A DNA stretch of 64,000 bases from Latrodectus hesperus. Lineage: Eukaryota; Arthropoda; Arachnida; Araneae; Theridiidae. Made by a program: the position numbers and the translations under genes. This document shows positions 1-15,347 of this stretch, piece by piece. Where the stretch lies: assembly GCA_037975125.1 (NCBI GenBank), contig CM075857.1, positions 68,031,899 through 68,095,898 on the forward strand, written 5' to 3'. The notes beneath the pieces are model-generated. The model saw only the letters and a program-made list of their open reading frames with translations, did no database searches and was not told the DNA's origin. Numbering within the stretch: position 1 is the first letter of the stretch; the number at the start of each line of letters is the position of its first letter.

Positions 1-1079
1 TTAAAAAATTCTAATTTATTTTTCAATTCCAGGAAATGTAGTCACCATTTCTTCGAAACGAATATTTATTTTAAATGATTAAAGTTTGTTGTACATAAAA
101 TGATACACATTTTATTTAATACTTCCTAAAATTACGAAGATAAAAATAAAGTTATTAAGTTTGTATCTAGGATAACTCACATATTTTCTTTTATTGTAAA
201 CTTTGTCATTGAAAATTTACCTCTCTCAACTGAATAACCTTACACATTTTGTAAATATCTTCTGGCCATGTTATTAATTTTAGACTGTAAATATATTTTG
301 CAGGCATCAGTAATTGTATCTCTCTTTTAATTTAGACAATGATTAGTATGTTATGTTAGCTTTGAGTTTTTTCTCTCTTCTTTGAGGTTTCATTTTATGT
401 ATTTTTTAAACAATCAAAAATTGCGGAGAATGAAAAAATCAATTCGAATTCTGTAGTTCGTAGCTTTTTGAATGACTATTTTCTAGAGAGATGGATTGAC
501 TGCTTATAGCACCTGATATAGCACCAATGAGTTTTTTTTTCCTTTAATGATATAAAAGATGGCATCGCTTACAGAAAGCAAGTATTGGATATTGATGATT
601 TATTCATAAATATAACTCTCAAAAAGGACACCTTAATTTAATCGCGAAAAGTCATATAACTGATTTTTTAAATATGCAATATTAATTTTGATTAGAAATC
701 ATTTACTAAATTAGTGACTAAAACAATTTCTCTTACTGATGAAGTATAAGTGTCATTATAAATGCAAAGAAAAGAAACATTTAAAAGAATATTTCACACT
801 TTGTATAAGTTAGATATTTGTAATTCAATATATACAAGTACAAAGTTTGTTGCATTCAAAACAGACATCATGATTATTCAAAACAAATATATTGTTTTTT
901 CATAATTTGATGTTGTTTCGAAAAATATTGAATAAAAATAAAAATAAAATTTTTCATTTAAACTCTTAATTTGATTATTAAAACACTCATGTCCATAAAT
1001 TAAGGATAATTCAGAATCACACAGAAATTGAACTCTAAAAAGAAAATTTCTTATGTAGAATTATCACACACATCTTGCA
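1..1079. other. AT-rich stretch, nothing recognised
   Basis: No long reading frame, RNA gene or repeat structure that I can support. Composition is uniformly AT-rich with many A and T runs. Confidence 0.6.
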
Positions 1080-2290
1080 GAATAATATGCAAATTACAAG
1101 AAACAACCAGATGGCACCGATAGTGCGCCACAATCACAAGAGTGTAAGAGAGAAGTGTTTAAGGTATGGTTGCAAAGAAGTAAAATAACTCACAAGCTCT
1201 TTCAAAGCTTTTCAGTGCAATAACCGCATAGATATGGCGTAAAGGAAGCATTTGGATGATGTTTTACATGATTGAATTATCAGTCGTCAGGAATGTGGAC
1301 ATACCCAGCCGAAAGTATACGAGGAACTTGGAATCACCCAGAAATTCATCCCCAGGCTTTGTTAACGGTTCCAAGATTATGGTAATGTTAGTATACGTTT
1401 AAAAACAAGTCAGCCATGCCAAAAGAGGACCAGTATTTGGCAGTTTCTGCCAAAAGAAACAGACAGAGCGCAGCATCAGATCTGTCCCGTTAGCTCGCTT
1501 CAGCTACCGGTACGACACTTTCAAAGCAAACCATGTATACACACTTAGGGCACATTGGTCTATATGCTCTTAGGCCTGTCAGATGTTGTCCACTTACCGC
1601 AACTCAATATCGCCTGCGGTTAGCCTGGAATAGAGAGCACTCATTGTGGAGACCGCAACAATGGTCTTGTCTGATGTTTTTCGAGGAGTGAAGGTTTACC
1701 TTTCAGTCAGATTCTTGCCGGACTTTCATATGGAGAGGGTCAGATACCCGTTCCAATCAAGAGAACACTATTTAACGACACCATTAAGGTGGTGCAGGAT
1801 TGCTCGTTTGGGGAAGAATTATTCTGAGTTCCAGAAGTAACCTGCATGTTCAGAATGTAACCATGACAAGCCACACCTATCGAGATGTCATTCTGGAACA
1901 AGTACGTTTGTTTCGAGCCTGGTTGCTGAATTTCTGTTTATGGATGACAACGCCCGTCATCACCGTGCATACATTGTAAAATAATGGCTGCAATAGGGGG
2001 ATATTAACCATATAGACTGGCCAGCATTTTCACTGGAATTCAATCCTCTAAAGCATGTGAGGGACATTCTTGGCTGATGAATTGCAGCCCATCAACTCCC
2101 TCCCACATGTCTATTGCAACTTCAAAGAGCATTGCTTGATGAGTGGTGTAATATTTTTCAAGATCAGATCGATAATTTGATACTCAGCCTGCCTAGGCGT
2201 TGTACGGCCTGTATTACATCATCCGGGGGCATAGTATGTATTAACCGTCATACCAACCATGCTATATATTGGTTTTTGTAAATAGGTTCT
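1080..2290 (+). pseudogene. Decayed Tc1-type DNA transposon (transposase relic)
   Basis: Translating across stops and frame changes gives a recognisable Tc1 transposase on the plus strand. A segment near 1560-1650 reads LGHIGLYALRPVRCCPLTAT and LRLAWNREHSLW, followed by FTFQSDSCRTFIWRG near 1700. Near 1930 there is MDDNARHHRAYIVK, the second catalytic Asp block of the DDE nuclease, with the spacing to the first block (about 265 bases) that Tc1 transposases have. The third block reads EFNPLKHV near 2050, where the family has NPIEHV, so the catalytic Glu is replaced by Lys. The first Asp block is also broken (stop at the expected DES). The end reads RRCTACITSSGG near 2200, the usual C-terminus. 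I could not find convincing terminal inverted repeats, so the limits are approximate. It is a dead copy. The family is clear; the exact boundaries are not. Confidence 0.8.
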
Positions 2291-2864
2291 TTTTTGAAAT
2301 TTGCTCCAGGGAGTAGAAATCGCAATTTTTATTAATGATGTCAAACATATATAATCGTTTTTGCTCTTTACCTTTTGTTTAGTAAATAGATTTTACAAAT
2401 AAGCCACATTTGTTTTGCTTCTGTCTCTTTCTTTGCCAGAACTTGCATTATCCGTAATTTATGGAGACGAGTGTATTATAATCCTCATGAGAAAAATAAT
2501 AATATTAATTAACATTATTTTAAATATAAAGTTTACTTTAGATTACAATAGATAACTTTGTTTGAAAATAAACTATAAAGCAATAAAAAATAATATCTTA
2601 TTCAATAGATTTCTCAACATTCCAGTGTATAATTATTTTGGAAATATTAAGCAGAAAAAGATTTACGTATATTGTTTATGATACTAAAATTATGATTACA
2701 ACAACCAAAATTATTTTTATATAATTTGTTTTCTATTTAATAATGTTAATTAATTGCTAAAAATACAGTTGAAATAACTATTTAACAATGAAAAGTTATA
2801 TGTATAGTTCAATTTTTAAAACATTTTAAATTGGCTAAATTAAAGAAAAGTAAACACTGACTGT
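2291..2864. other. AT-rich stretch, nothing recognised
   Basis: May include the unrecognised right end of the preceding Tc1 copy. Otherwise nothing seen. Confidence 0.5.
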
Positions 2865-3033
<169 letters not shown>

Positions 3034-3344
3034 ATATTATGATAAAGAAATTGATTCAATGTTTTCTTTAACTACTTTTCTAAACAAATACTTTCATTTT
3101 GCTTGACATAATTTAAATTGTCTAAGTTATATTTCTCATTAATTATTTGGAATTTCTTATATCCTACATTATAAAAATATCTATATAACAAAAAGGGATA
3201 TTTTGTGGAGTTATATAAATTTAAGGGATGTTATGTGTATTATTAAAAATTTTAAATACGAATACATATTTTCTCGTTTTGCTTAATTGCTAATTAAAGG
3301 AGCAATTAAGAAAATGTAAATATTTTTCGAGCATTAATATATAC
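3034..3344. other. AT-rich stretch, nothing recognised
   Basis: No feature seen. Confidence 0.5.
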
Positions 3345-3435
3345 GCGGATTAATGAATATATACATAATGCGGATGAAAGAATATATACATAATGCGGAT
3401 TAATGAAAATATACATGTAATATGGATTAATATAC
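3345..3435. repeat. 25-bp minisatellite, about 3.5 copies
   Basis: Tandem units beginning GCGGATTAATGAATATATAC at 3345, 3370 and 3395, with a partial fourth unit after 3421. Units two and three differ from the first by a few substitutions, and unit three is two bases longer. Confidence 0.8.
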
Positions 3436-4017
3436 CTCAAATTCTTAAAATTTTCGTACTTTCTATATAAATAAAGATATTAATTTAATTACATATCAAA
3501 CATAATAATTCATTTTATGTAAGATCTTCGGTGAGTATTTACTAAGTTAATTATTATGTTACAAACGCAATTCAATTTTTATTTCTAATACTCTTCTGAA
3601 TATTTAAATTTTTCTTAAATTGTCACAAAATGATATTATAAGTCTTATTATTTTCCTTATAAAATTTAATTGATTGCAATTCCAATTCAAGGTTACTTTT
3701 TTATTAGAATTCAAACTCAGTAATTATTTTGCGTAGGAATTTGCAATAATAATTTTTTTCAATCGCTGTTATTGATACTAAAACTTGCATAACAATGTAA
3801 TAAACGACAATAAATACAAAAACACAGATAAATAGAAGTATTGCTTTGTATTGTTTTTATCATACCTATGGAAAAAATTCTCATGATTTGCTTTCAAAAG
3901 CAGTTGACCAACATAAATGCTATTCTGAATTTATACTTCTGATATTATTTAACATTATGGAGTGCATTTACATCACCTTTAAAACTTATTTAATGCTTAT
4001 GTAAATTGTAAACATAA
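3436..4017. other. AT-rich stretch, nothing recognised
   Basis: No feature seen. It ends where the GC-richer LINE tail begins. Confidence 0.5.
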
Positions 4018-4310
4018 ATTTATTGGGGACCGACCCGCCCGAAGGTATATGGTCAAAGCAAGTCTATTGCAAGTAACAATCCCACGAAGCACTAGTGGCA
4101 CATGTGCGGCAAGCGCCGCGACACAAAACCACCCCCTGCCAGAGCAACAATACCGAAGCACCAGGAGACGGAGAACCAGTCCCTCAGCCAAATCCGAAAC
4201 CCCTCGGGATGCAGCCAAATTGGTCCTGAGACCATTACCATCTGAGCACTGCACCAAGTCAAGTGACCATCATCCTGCGGTCCACTGAGACCACCCCCAA
4301 CGGAATTCAG
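4018..4310 (-). other. GC-rich tail, probable LINE 3' UTR
   Basis: About 290 bases with far more G+C than either flank, placed directly 3' (on the minus strand) of the LINE coding remnant. On that strand it ends in CCCCAATAAATTTATG, which gives a polyadenylation signal near the end. Short frames on either strand here resemble no protein I know. Assignment as 3' UTR rests on position, orientation and the signal. It could instead be a separate small repeat. Confidence 0.5.
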
Positions 4311-4508
4311 GCGGTTTGTCTTTAATAACTTTATGCATTACAAAAACATACAATACAACAATTGACACCTTGATATCTTTTGAAATTAAAATGTTAGTTA
4401 ATAATGAACAATAAATCAATAAACAAATAGAGTAAAAATTGCCTACTTGGATTATGTACATATTTGTAATTAATGATTGGGTTAGTAACTTTTACATTCT
4501 TTTAGTGA

Positions 4509-4751
4509 TTACATATTTTCTTCTGTTATGTTTTCATGGAGTAAAGCTTTTATAGTATCTTCTATTGCTAATTTAAAATTTTCGAGACTTATTAATTTAA
4601 TTATATCTAAGTTTTGATAATAATTCGGATAGAATCTTCCTCTTATTGCTTGAAACTGACTGCAATGGTAAATTATGTGCTTAGTATCCTGTATCATTCC
4701 GTCGTATTTGCATAAATCTGTTTTTCTGTGGAATCTTTTTTGATATGTCAC
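4509..4751 (-). pseudogene. LINE pol C-terminal zinc-finger-like region
   Basis: An 80-codon frame containing CKYDGMIQDTKHIIYHC, a Cys...His-x4-Cys arrangement of the kind found after RNase H at the end of LINE pol proteins. In such elements this segment is thought to bind nucleic acid. It is in the same orientation as the RT and RNase H remnants upstream and belongs to the same copy. No intact upstream frame joins it. Confidence 0.7.
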
Positions 4752-4929
4752 GAAAATTCCATGCTCAGTTATAATCTTGTTGATATAAAAATCTGATATG
4801 CTTTTTTTATTGAAACTTTCGGAAATATTAAATATACATTTCTAGCTTTTTCTGATTTACTCCACTTGTCTTGCCATGTTTTTAACTCTAAATTTTTAAG
4901 ATTACGTTTTATCTGATTTTTTGTCCATT

Positions 4930-5589
4930 TTGTCTGGTATTCTACTATTTCTGATTCGGTTGCTTGCTTTGCTTATTCGTTCCATTTTATTCCAATATGT
5001 GCTTTTACCCAGTGAAATTTAAATGTATCAGGATATTATTTTATGATATTGAGTATTTGCTTGATGGTATTGTTATCTATTTTCCATGTGCTTATAGATT
5101 GTAATAGTGATTGTGCGTCAAAATGTATATCGCATTTTTCTATTTTATTTTCTATGCAGTATTTTAAGGTATATAGTATAGTCACGGCTTCTGCGTCGTA
5201 AACTGTTGAATTATTAGAAAGTCTTAGTTTTTTTATTTTAATGGTTTCTTCATTTTAACTAATTATTGCTGCACATCCTACTTTTTCGTTTATCTTAGAT
5301 CAGTCTGTAAATGCATGATAATTTGTTGTAAATATTTCATTGTCCCAGTTTATTAATATTTTTTCCCATGGTGGTTTCCAATTAATTTTTTTGTCCAACT
5401 ATTTTCTGCTGTGAATATTTTGTTTTCTATTTTTATCGATGTTTTCTTATTCCATAATAAATATTTTAACTGTTGTGTTTGGGCTTTTATATTAATTGGT
5501 ATGCGTCCTGTCAATACATGTAATGCATCGGTAGCAACCGTTCTGTAACATTTATTTAGTTTTAGTAGTGGGATTCTTTGTATCTGCAA
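4930..5589 (-). pseudogene. LINE RT connection region and RNase H remnant
   Basis: The upstream part (5589-5353) reads QIQRIPLLKLNKCYRTVATD then ALHVLTGRIPINI, a block conserved between RT and RNase H in this LINE group. Reading on with stops gives NYHAFTD directly followed by a stop at 5300-5302 where the family has YTDGSK, then YDAEAVTILYTLKYC and HFDAQSLLQSI. These carry the RNase H acidic residues Asp, Glu and Asp. Further on, FHWVKAHIGIKWNE matches the closing His block. The catalytic residues survive but the frame is broken, so this is a relic. Confidence 0.75.
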
Positions 5590-5763
5590 TAACTTTATAT
5601 TTAGTTTGACTATATCCTTATACCAGTTGGGACTTTCATATAATATTATTTTCTATTACTTGATTGTATATTTCTTTTAATATATTCGGCTTCAGGCCCC
5701 ATGTGGCTCTTGTTATTCTTGTTAACTTATTAGTTATACTATATATTTTTTCCTTTATTCCGG

Positions 5764-6661
5764 TTAAAAGTGTGGAATCCAGCTTAGCCTATTATCTAGT
5801 ATAATTCCTAGATATTTTATTTCTGAGTATTTGATATTTTCTTCTTTATATTTTATTGTAGGTCTTCTAGTTATGTTCTTCTTAATTAAGAATATTGTAT
5901 ATTGGGATTTGCCTGTGCTTAATTCTAATTTGTATACTTCTGCCCATTTTTGAATTCTATACCGTGATAATTTTGACATATTAGTAAAATGATAATAGGA
6001 TTTGTTAACTATTGTGATTACTACATCATCTGCAAATGCTTGTATGTTTACATTTGGTCCTATTTCTGTGTCCAGTAATTCGTTAATCACAAGGCTCCAT
6101 AATATAGGGACAAGACTTGATCCCTGTGGAACACCTTTGTCGTATTTTTGTTCCAAATTATTACTGTCTTACTATGTTCTATCATTTAAAAACGAAGCTA
6201 TTATATTCAATAGGTATTTATTTAATGTTTCGTTAGTACGTTTAAAATCTGATTCCAGTGGATAGAATTGAAAGCATTTTTGATATCTAAAGATATCATA
6301 CATGTGAATAATTTATTATTTTAGTTTTCTCTTATTTTATGTACAATATTGTATAATGCATCATCGGTTCCTCTTCCTTTGGTGAAACCATATTGATTTG
6401 AATTTAATTTATTTGCATTATTTAAATAATAGGTTAATCTTTTATTAATTAATTTATCCAGTATTTTCCTCATACTGGTAGTAAACATATGGGTCTGTAT
6501 GAAATTTTAAGCGTGGGATCTTTTCCCTCTTTTAGTATTATTAAGATTTTAGCTATTTTCCAGTAGTATGGGAATTTTCCTTTATTTAAGCACTCATTTA
6601 AAATGCACTGAAACCAACTTTTGTTTGTAGTATATATAGTTCGTAATAAATGTCTAAACAC
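5764..6661 (-). pseudogene. LINE reverse transcriptase remnant
   Basis: In order on the minus strand: FPYYWKIAKILIILKEGKDP and SYRPICLLPV (6600-6470), the RT entry motif; NSNQYGFTKGRGTDDAL near 6370; SLDIKNAFNSIHW near 6280, which carries the first catalytic Asp; GVPQGSSLVPILW (6135-6100); NIQAFADDVVITIV near 6030, the active-site Asp pair; and YLGIILDNRLSW near 5790. All are standard landmarks of the I/Jockey/R1 group. Stops and frame changes separate the blocks, for example between 6280 and 6156. The palm residues are intact, but no continuous protein can be made. Confidence 0.9.
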
Positions 6662-7095
6662 ACATTATTATGAATTATTGAACATTTCAAACAAAATAAA
6701 AATTCATTCAAAATATATATGTCTTTTAACTCAAATGCTTTCATAAAATAAGAGCATTTTTCTAATAAAAAAAAGCTTCGTGACTCTATAATCTCCAAAA
6801 AAATTTACAAGATAAACAAAAAAGTTCTTGCTGTTTTTGCTTTGCCATTGAAAGTGAAAACAAGTATGAAAAGTAGTGTATGATGTGGTTTAGGCACGGT
6901 CAATCGTGGTTATGATTATCAGTCATTATAAAAGCAGGTTCACCTCGTATATTCATCAAACATAACCCGCACAGTAGCGAAGAGAAATGGACCTTTTGAA
7001 AAAGCTCGTTGGGTTTTATTTGCTTTACGATTGTAAAATGAGCTTATCAGTTAATGCATCAAGTCACCAATATTTCAAACATTTGGGGATAGTGA
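6662..7095. other. Gene-free stretch with a TATA-like site
   Basis: AT-rich to about 6880. CATTATAAAAGCAGG at 6922-6936 resembles a TATA box, with moderately GC-rich sequence after it. No frame or known element follows that I can name, so promoter activity is speculative. Confidence 0.25.
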
Positions 7096-7290
7096 TGTGA
7101 ATGAACGAAGGCGAGGAAGTGGTTTCACAAATTCAGATCAGACACCCTGCACAGAGTGCCAGGCGCCCTCTGGGAACCGTAATCTGGGAGCGCGAGTCTT
7201 AAAAGGCTCCCCAGAACACACGACCAGTATACGTTTTTTGAGAGACGAATGCTTTACACAGGTGGGGCTTTCACGCCTACAGTGATCTAC
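7096..7290. other. Unidentified GC-rich patch, probable repeat fragment
   Basis: About 195 bases much richer in G+C than the surroundings. A 62-codon plus-strand frame resembles nothing I know. It contains CGCCCTCTGG, whose complement CCAGAGGGCG also occurs in the solo LTR at 43241-43250, so it may be a fragment of an LTR-type repeat. That link is weak. Confidence 0.3.
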
Positions 7291-8355
7291 GTAGTACATC
7301 ACTGTATCACAATTCGGAATGCAAATTTGAAATAACAGAATTAATAGAATAAGATTAGTTGAAACAGAAAAATAATTGTTAACAGGATCTAAATAAATTT
7401 AAGTAAGGAAGGCTGTGAAATATATACCTAATTTATGAACTGGAATTGATCATAGTTAATGTAAATTAGAATTTTATTGGAGTAAAATGCTATCAGTTCT
7501 TTACATGTCTTGAAATTTAGATGTGCACTAAGTACTAGTAATTTTGGAAATTGAAAAACTAGTGATCAGCTTGTTTGTCTGCGATTGGAATTGAAGAATT
7601 CAGTTAATCTTCGAAATCTGTAGACTCTGCTTCTGAGTTATAAGATTCCTGTTGGTAGACACCCATGTCTTTACACATTTGGAGTCTTTTTTCAAGAAGG
7701 AAAGTAATTAGTTATATTAATTTTTGTGTTCTGAACTTGTTCTTTGTGCAGAATTTTAGGAACTGGTAGTTGGTTTGACTAGAGGATTTTTTGATATGTA
7801 GATCTTCGGTTTGAAGGCATTCTGTGATATAATGCAGTAGAGTACCAATTTGTTGCACAATAAAGCATTTTACACGACATTGTATGTTGTGACCGTATTG
7901 TATCTTTGAATCTCTTTATCACGTGTGTATGACAATTTCATATCAATGATCTTTGTAATGATTACTATACAATGTTTTCTACATCCCATCTAAAAATGTA
8001 CAAGAAATTCTGAGGAACCCGTATATCCATATTTGTACTCTAAACAAATAAGACTATTATTTTGCTTAAATACAATATTATTTCATTGTTAAAATATTGA
8101 AAAAAACAATCATAGTAATAATGTTATACATTTCTCAGACTCTAAATTTTTACTGTTTTCGTTTATAATTTTGTAATTTATTTAATCAAATATAGATGAA
8201 ATATATCAAAATGCATACATCATGTTTAAGAATTTTTCATAAAACTATCATGCAATATTTATTTTTGTTAAAAATAGACAATGCATATGTAAATAGATAT
8301 TAAAATTAGAGACATTAGATTATTTTGAATTTAAATACAGTATACAAATAAATAT
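7291..8355. other. AT-rich stretch, nothing recognised
   Basis: Somewhat more mixed composition at 7450-7900 than beyond, but no frame or repeat I can name. Confidence 0.5.
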
Positions 8356-8737
8356 TCTGTTGTTGTCGTGTGACAAGTGCAAAGAGAAAAAAAGAAAAGG
8401 TAAAAAAAAAGACAAGTCATATGGGACCAAAGTCATGGATCACTGTCCTGGCCACATCTTCAGCTTTTTCGGTATAGAGGGTGTCATGGCAGCAGTTGGA
8501 GTCGATGCTGAAGAGGGTTGAGGCAACAGAGATGCAATTGAAGAGATGTCTCGGATCCTGTGGAACTCCTGTGCGGTGCCTGCATTCTGCGTATGTTTTA
8601 GATCCGTCGGGCATGATTTTCATACCCATGTGCCCAGTCCGCATTCTGCTGATGGCAGAAGAAGTGCAAAAATGTTCTAAGTTAGCACAATAACAAATGT
8701 GTGTGTGTTCATTCATATCATTAAATATACTTTCCAT
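8356..8737 (-). pseudogene. LINE 3'-end fragment (pol C-terminus)
   Basis: A 106-codon minus-strand frame contains ISRMRTGHMGMKIMPDGSK, then YAECRHRTGVPQDPRHLFNC, then LYTEKAEDVARTVIHDFGPI and a stop. A basic RLRTGH-type block followed by a Cys/His zinc-finger-like block and KAEDVAR is characteristic of the end of pol in a LINE family common in arthropods. The usual second Cys of the finger is Arg here (CRHR). Nothing of the RT or RNase H precedes it, so this is a severely 5'-truncated copy. The pyrimidine-rich sequence down to about 8356 is probably its 3' UTR. It is a different family from the 4.0-6.7 kb LINE. Confidence 0.7.
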
Positions 8738-12184
<3,447 letters not shown>

Positions 12185-12439
12185 GGCACAGGTGCCGTAT
12201 AATCCATGACACCAAATTCTGAGATTGGCGATTTTTTGGCGGATATTCTTATATATCTGACAATCTCGTTATTGTTACGTCATACACATGGAGACCTATA
12301 AGAATTATGCAGAAAATTCTATTTTGATAACCCTAGTATATTGGCCATCGTGCACGGCATGATACGTCATCTTGGCAATATTTCTTCATCGCCAAAAGAA
12401 TTCAGAATTTGGAATCATCGATTATACGGCACCTGTGCC
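12185..12439. mobile_element. MITE (non-autonomous DNA transposon), 255 bp
   Basis: The ends are inverted copies of each other: GGCACAGGTGCCGTATAATC at 12185 and the same sequence on the opposite strand ending at 12439. Similarity continues for about 40 bases, including CCAAATTCTGA on both sides. The 8 bases before (ATCGATAT) and after (TTTGATAT) agree at 6 of 8 positions, which suggests an aged 8-bp target duplication. There is no coding capacity. Ends starting with GG and an 8-bp duplication fit a Merlin-type element, and a Merlin transposase relic lies 650 bases downstream; hAT-type mobilisation is an alternative. That it is a MITE is well supported, the superfamily is not. Confidence 0.8.
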
Positions 12440-12671
12440 TTTGATATATATACTAAATCAAATTTTTTGTGGAAAAATTGACTAAAAAGTGATAAACTAT
12501 GGTAAACAAGCTAGATGCTAAGCAAAGCTAAAGTTAGTTGATGCAAAAGTTTACTTAGTGGTAATTTTGTAATTTAAAAGAAGCATTACGGTCAGAAATC
12601 ACTAAGGACAAAAAAACAGCTAAATATATCAAAATTTAATTTTGTCTTATTGAAAAAGTTACTATAACACT

Positions 12672-12863
12672 TTGAAATTTTCTGAAGGCTCCAATATTTC
12701 CCAGACTTGCTCCAACTGTTTTATTGAACAAGCTACGCCAGAAGACATCCTTGCGTGCCTGGGGCTATCTGAACAAGATTTATACGACGATGCTTTGTAT
12801 GAACCTTGTATATCACTGCTGGCCAAAGGGAACATGAAACATCAGCAACCTATTACATTATAG
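12672..12863 (+). pseudogene. LINE pol C-terminal fragment
   Basis: A 63-codon frame reads TCSNCFIEQATPEDILACLG then LSEQDLYDD. This resembles the closing Cys-x2-Cys ... HIL-x-C segment of LINE pol proteins (usual form ATPEHILACLGL), with His replaced by Asp. The remainder of the frame has no such match. No RT or RNase H precedes it. Likely a short relic; the 34.4 and 36.7 kb relics are distantly similar. Confidence 0.5.
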
Positions 12864-13093
12864 AGATGGAATATTTATGAAAATAAATTAAGATTTTTTT
12901 CCTTTCCCCTATGGTGATTATTGTGTGGGGATATAATGGAAAAGTTAAAATAATGGTAAATAAAAGGTAAACATCATAACCCATTGTTTTGTGTTGACCA
13001 TATTTCGTAAATAGTCCATATACATCGCAAATCCTTATTTTGTGGCAGCCATCTTTATTTTTTCGTTGACTTTCGAAGTTTCTTGTCTTAAAG

Positions 13094-13545
13094 ATGCGTC
13101 TTTTTGATCTCCCAAAAAATGAATCAGATTCAGCAGTTTATTTTCAATGATGTGGAATCTTACCTTCACAGCGAAAATGTTTTAATCTTTATGATATGAT
13201 TTGTGTATCGAAAAATTATACTAAGATGGCAGTTTCATAAGAAAGAAATTAGAATCAGGATTCAACTCTCAATTGGTTTGAGAGTTCTCGTCTATAATTC
13301 AAAACAGCCATAAGATTTATTTACTTATAGTCTATAGAATTGACAGCCATGAATTTTTGTGAAAAGAACTTTTGAAGTAGAACATTACTGTCGTATTTTC
13401 GACTAGAATAATTATCTTAGAGAAATTTGTAATGAAGATGCTTTGAGCCAAGAAAGAAGAAAAATAAGACCAGGACAGATCGTCAAAATAGACGAAAGTC
13501 TCTTAACAAAGAGGAAGACCAAGAAGAAGAATGGCGTTTAAATAA
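13094..13545 (+). pseudogene. Merlin-type (ISXO2/IS1016-like DDE) transposase relic
   Basis: An ATG at 13094 opens MRLFDLPKNESDSAVYFQ and then a stop. Beyond it the plus strand, read with frame changes, gives ILPSQRKCFN, later LNWFESSRL near 13280, FIYL near 13320 and MNFCEKNF near 13355. Then comes NNYLREICNEDALSQERRK followed by RPGQIVKIDESLLTKRK (about 13410-13525). IVEIDES-x-x-x-KRK is the first catalytic-Asp block of ISXO2-like transposases, and the order of blocks matches Merlin transposases as I remember them. The copy stops shortly after this block, so the rest of the DDE domain is missing. Merlin moves by cut and paste and makes 8-9 bp duplications. Confidence 0.7.
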
Positions 13546-15347
13546 GCTTTGTAAATACTGAGTAATAATTTTTCAGTTTATAAAATGCTTTTATTATTTT
13601 TGGTATTTTCTGAAAACGTAAATATTTTTAAAAATACATAATGCAAATAAAATATTAATTAAACAATAATTTACTACTCTTTTCTTTCCCGTTATGGTGA
13701 TAATAAAAACGGGTGGTATAATGGAGAAGTATCAACCAGTGATTTGTTTTTTTATAGGAGAAATCGGTTTTATTAATAAAATGAACTTCGACACACACAC
13801 ACAATATTCTCAAACATTTAATGGTGAACTTCGTCTTTTTTACTGCCACTCGAAGAATGCGATTTATAGACAACAGCAAATTCATCAATAAATCGGATTT
13901 ACGACGCCGTCTCAATCGATGTGACATAGATGAAACGTTATCTGTCGTCATGGGTATTTTACATCAATGAAAATTGTTATAAAGATGTGTAATTGTGATC
14001 TCCACTGGAACGTGAAAGAGAAAAAAACACTTTATGGTTAAAAAGAAACAGGAGAGTGTAATTGTCATTTTTATTTGAGACAAGACACAGGCTCCATTTT
14101 CAAATATCTGAAATATTAAAAGAATGTCGAATTAAATTAATGTTTGTTCTGAGAATTTTTATTCTTATAATATTTTTTGTACAAATTAATATTTTGTTTT
14201 GTATTTCTTTTATTTGCTGATAAATTAAATTATTTAACAAATTAAAGCTTCATTAAATCAGTTTGTGTAAACTAATTAATAAAGCTAATAGTGTAAATCT
14301 CTTATACATGACATATTTAACAGTAATGAAATTTCTGTAACAAATATTTTTGAATTAGTTATTATATTCAAAAATTCGAAATTTATTTATAATAAAACTT
14401 GAAATATGATATAAAAATAGATTATGATCCTACTGATTATTTGTCAATAACATTTACTTCCCAATGTTTATTACATTTTTTAAAACATACTTGATGCCTT
14501 AACATTCTTAAAAAAGAGACTGCTTTAGAAAATATCTGAACTGAGTTAGGTCGATGTTTGAAACTTAATACTTCACTGCATTCTTTTCATTTTAGCAGTG
14601 TATTTTTATAACCATCTGTCTTTCGCAGCGTTTAGTTAAATTGATTTGCAGCAAGTGCTATTGTAAAACAGGAAGAAGAATTGTATTTCACTTCACCTGG
14701 GACCTTTTACATATTTCAGTATCAGTTTAGGAATGCTAGCTTAAACTGATCAACTATAAGAAACAGTATCCATAGAAAATCATAAAGAAAGAATCGGGTA
14801 TTTTATTTGGCACATAAGAAACGGAAAAGCTCGAAACTCAATTTGAATTTCTTTAGTAGAATGAAAAAAGTTAAAATTCTACTCTTAATCGAAGCTGTAC
14901 ATCGGTAAATAAAACCTGGATGATTCTTGAGAAGTCTACCCATATAACAGAAGTGTTTATTATTACATTAAACTGCATAAATTTTTATACATTGTTTCGA
15001 CATTTACTAACGTTAATCTTGGTACTTTTTAATATCTGAAAATGTAATGCTTATATTATTTAACAAAGCACTGCAATAAATTTTTAAATAAAATTTATCA
15101 GTAAAAATCCAGCTCGACCATTTTCTAACACTAACTACTTTTTAAACTAAAACTTTCTTGCCTTTTATATGAAACAAAGCAATGTTATAAATTTTAAAAA
15201 CATTTATTGGCAAAATATCTAATTAAATTTAATGAATCCATAAAAAATTATATATCCTTTTTATTCCTTTCTTTTATAATTTTACTTGCATGTTAAGGAA
15301 GTTATTGTCTATTATTTATTTAAAGAACAGAATTCAACTTATATATA
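13546..15347. other. AT-rich stretch, nothing recognised
   Basis: A 98-codon frame (13951-13655, minus) and an overlapping plus-strand frame resemble no family. The patch at 13850-13950 is slightly GC-richer. Nothing else seen. Confidence 0.5.

Larger units (their letters stand above)
4018..6661 (-). mobile_element. Decayed 5'-truncated non-LTR retrotransposon (LINE, I/Jockey/R1 group)
   Basis: Read on the minus strand, the order is reverse transcriptase (about 6661-5764), connection region, RNase H (about 5320-4930), a C-terminal zinc-finger-like segment (4751-4509) and a GC-richer 3' tail (4310-4018) with an AATAAA signal close to its end. RT plus RNase H in this order, with FADD as the RT active site, fits the I/Jockey/R1 group of LINEs. 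There is no upstream endonuclease or ORF1, so the copy is 5' truncated. Multiple in-frame stops and frame changes show that it is inactive. Which clade within the group it belongs to cannot be settled by eye. Confidence 0.85.

Noticed and set aside
3345..3435. CRISPR-like array
   Set aside because: The repeats are directly tandem without spacers, and the window is eukaryotic.
13655..13951. 98-codon minus-strand frame
   Set aside because: No recognisable family, motif or context, and an overlapping frame of similar length exists on the other strand. Consistent with chance.
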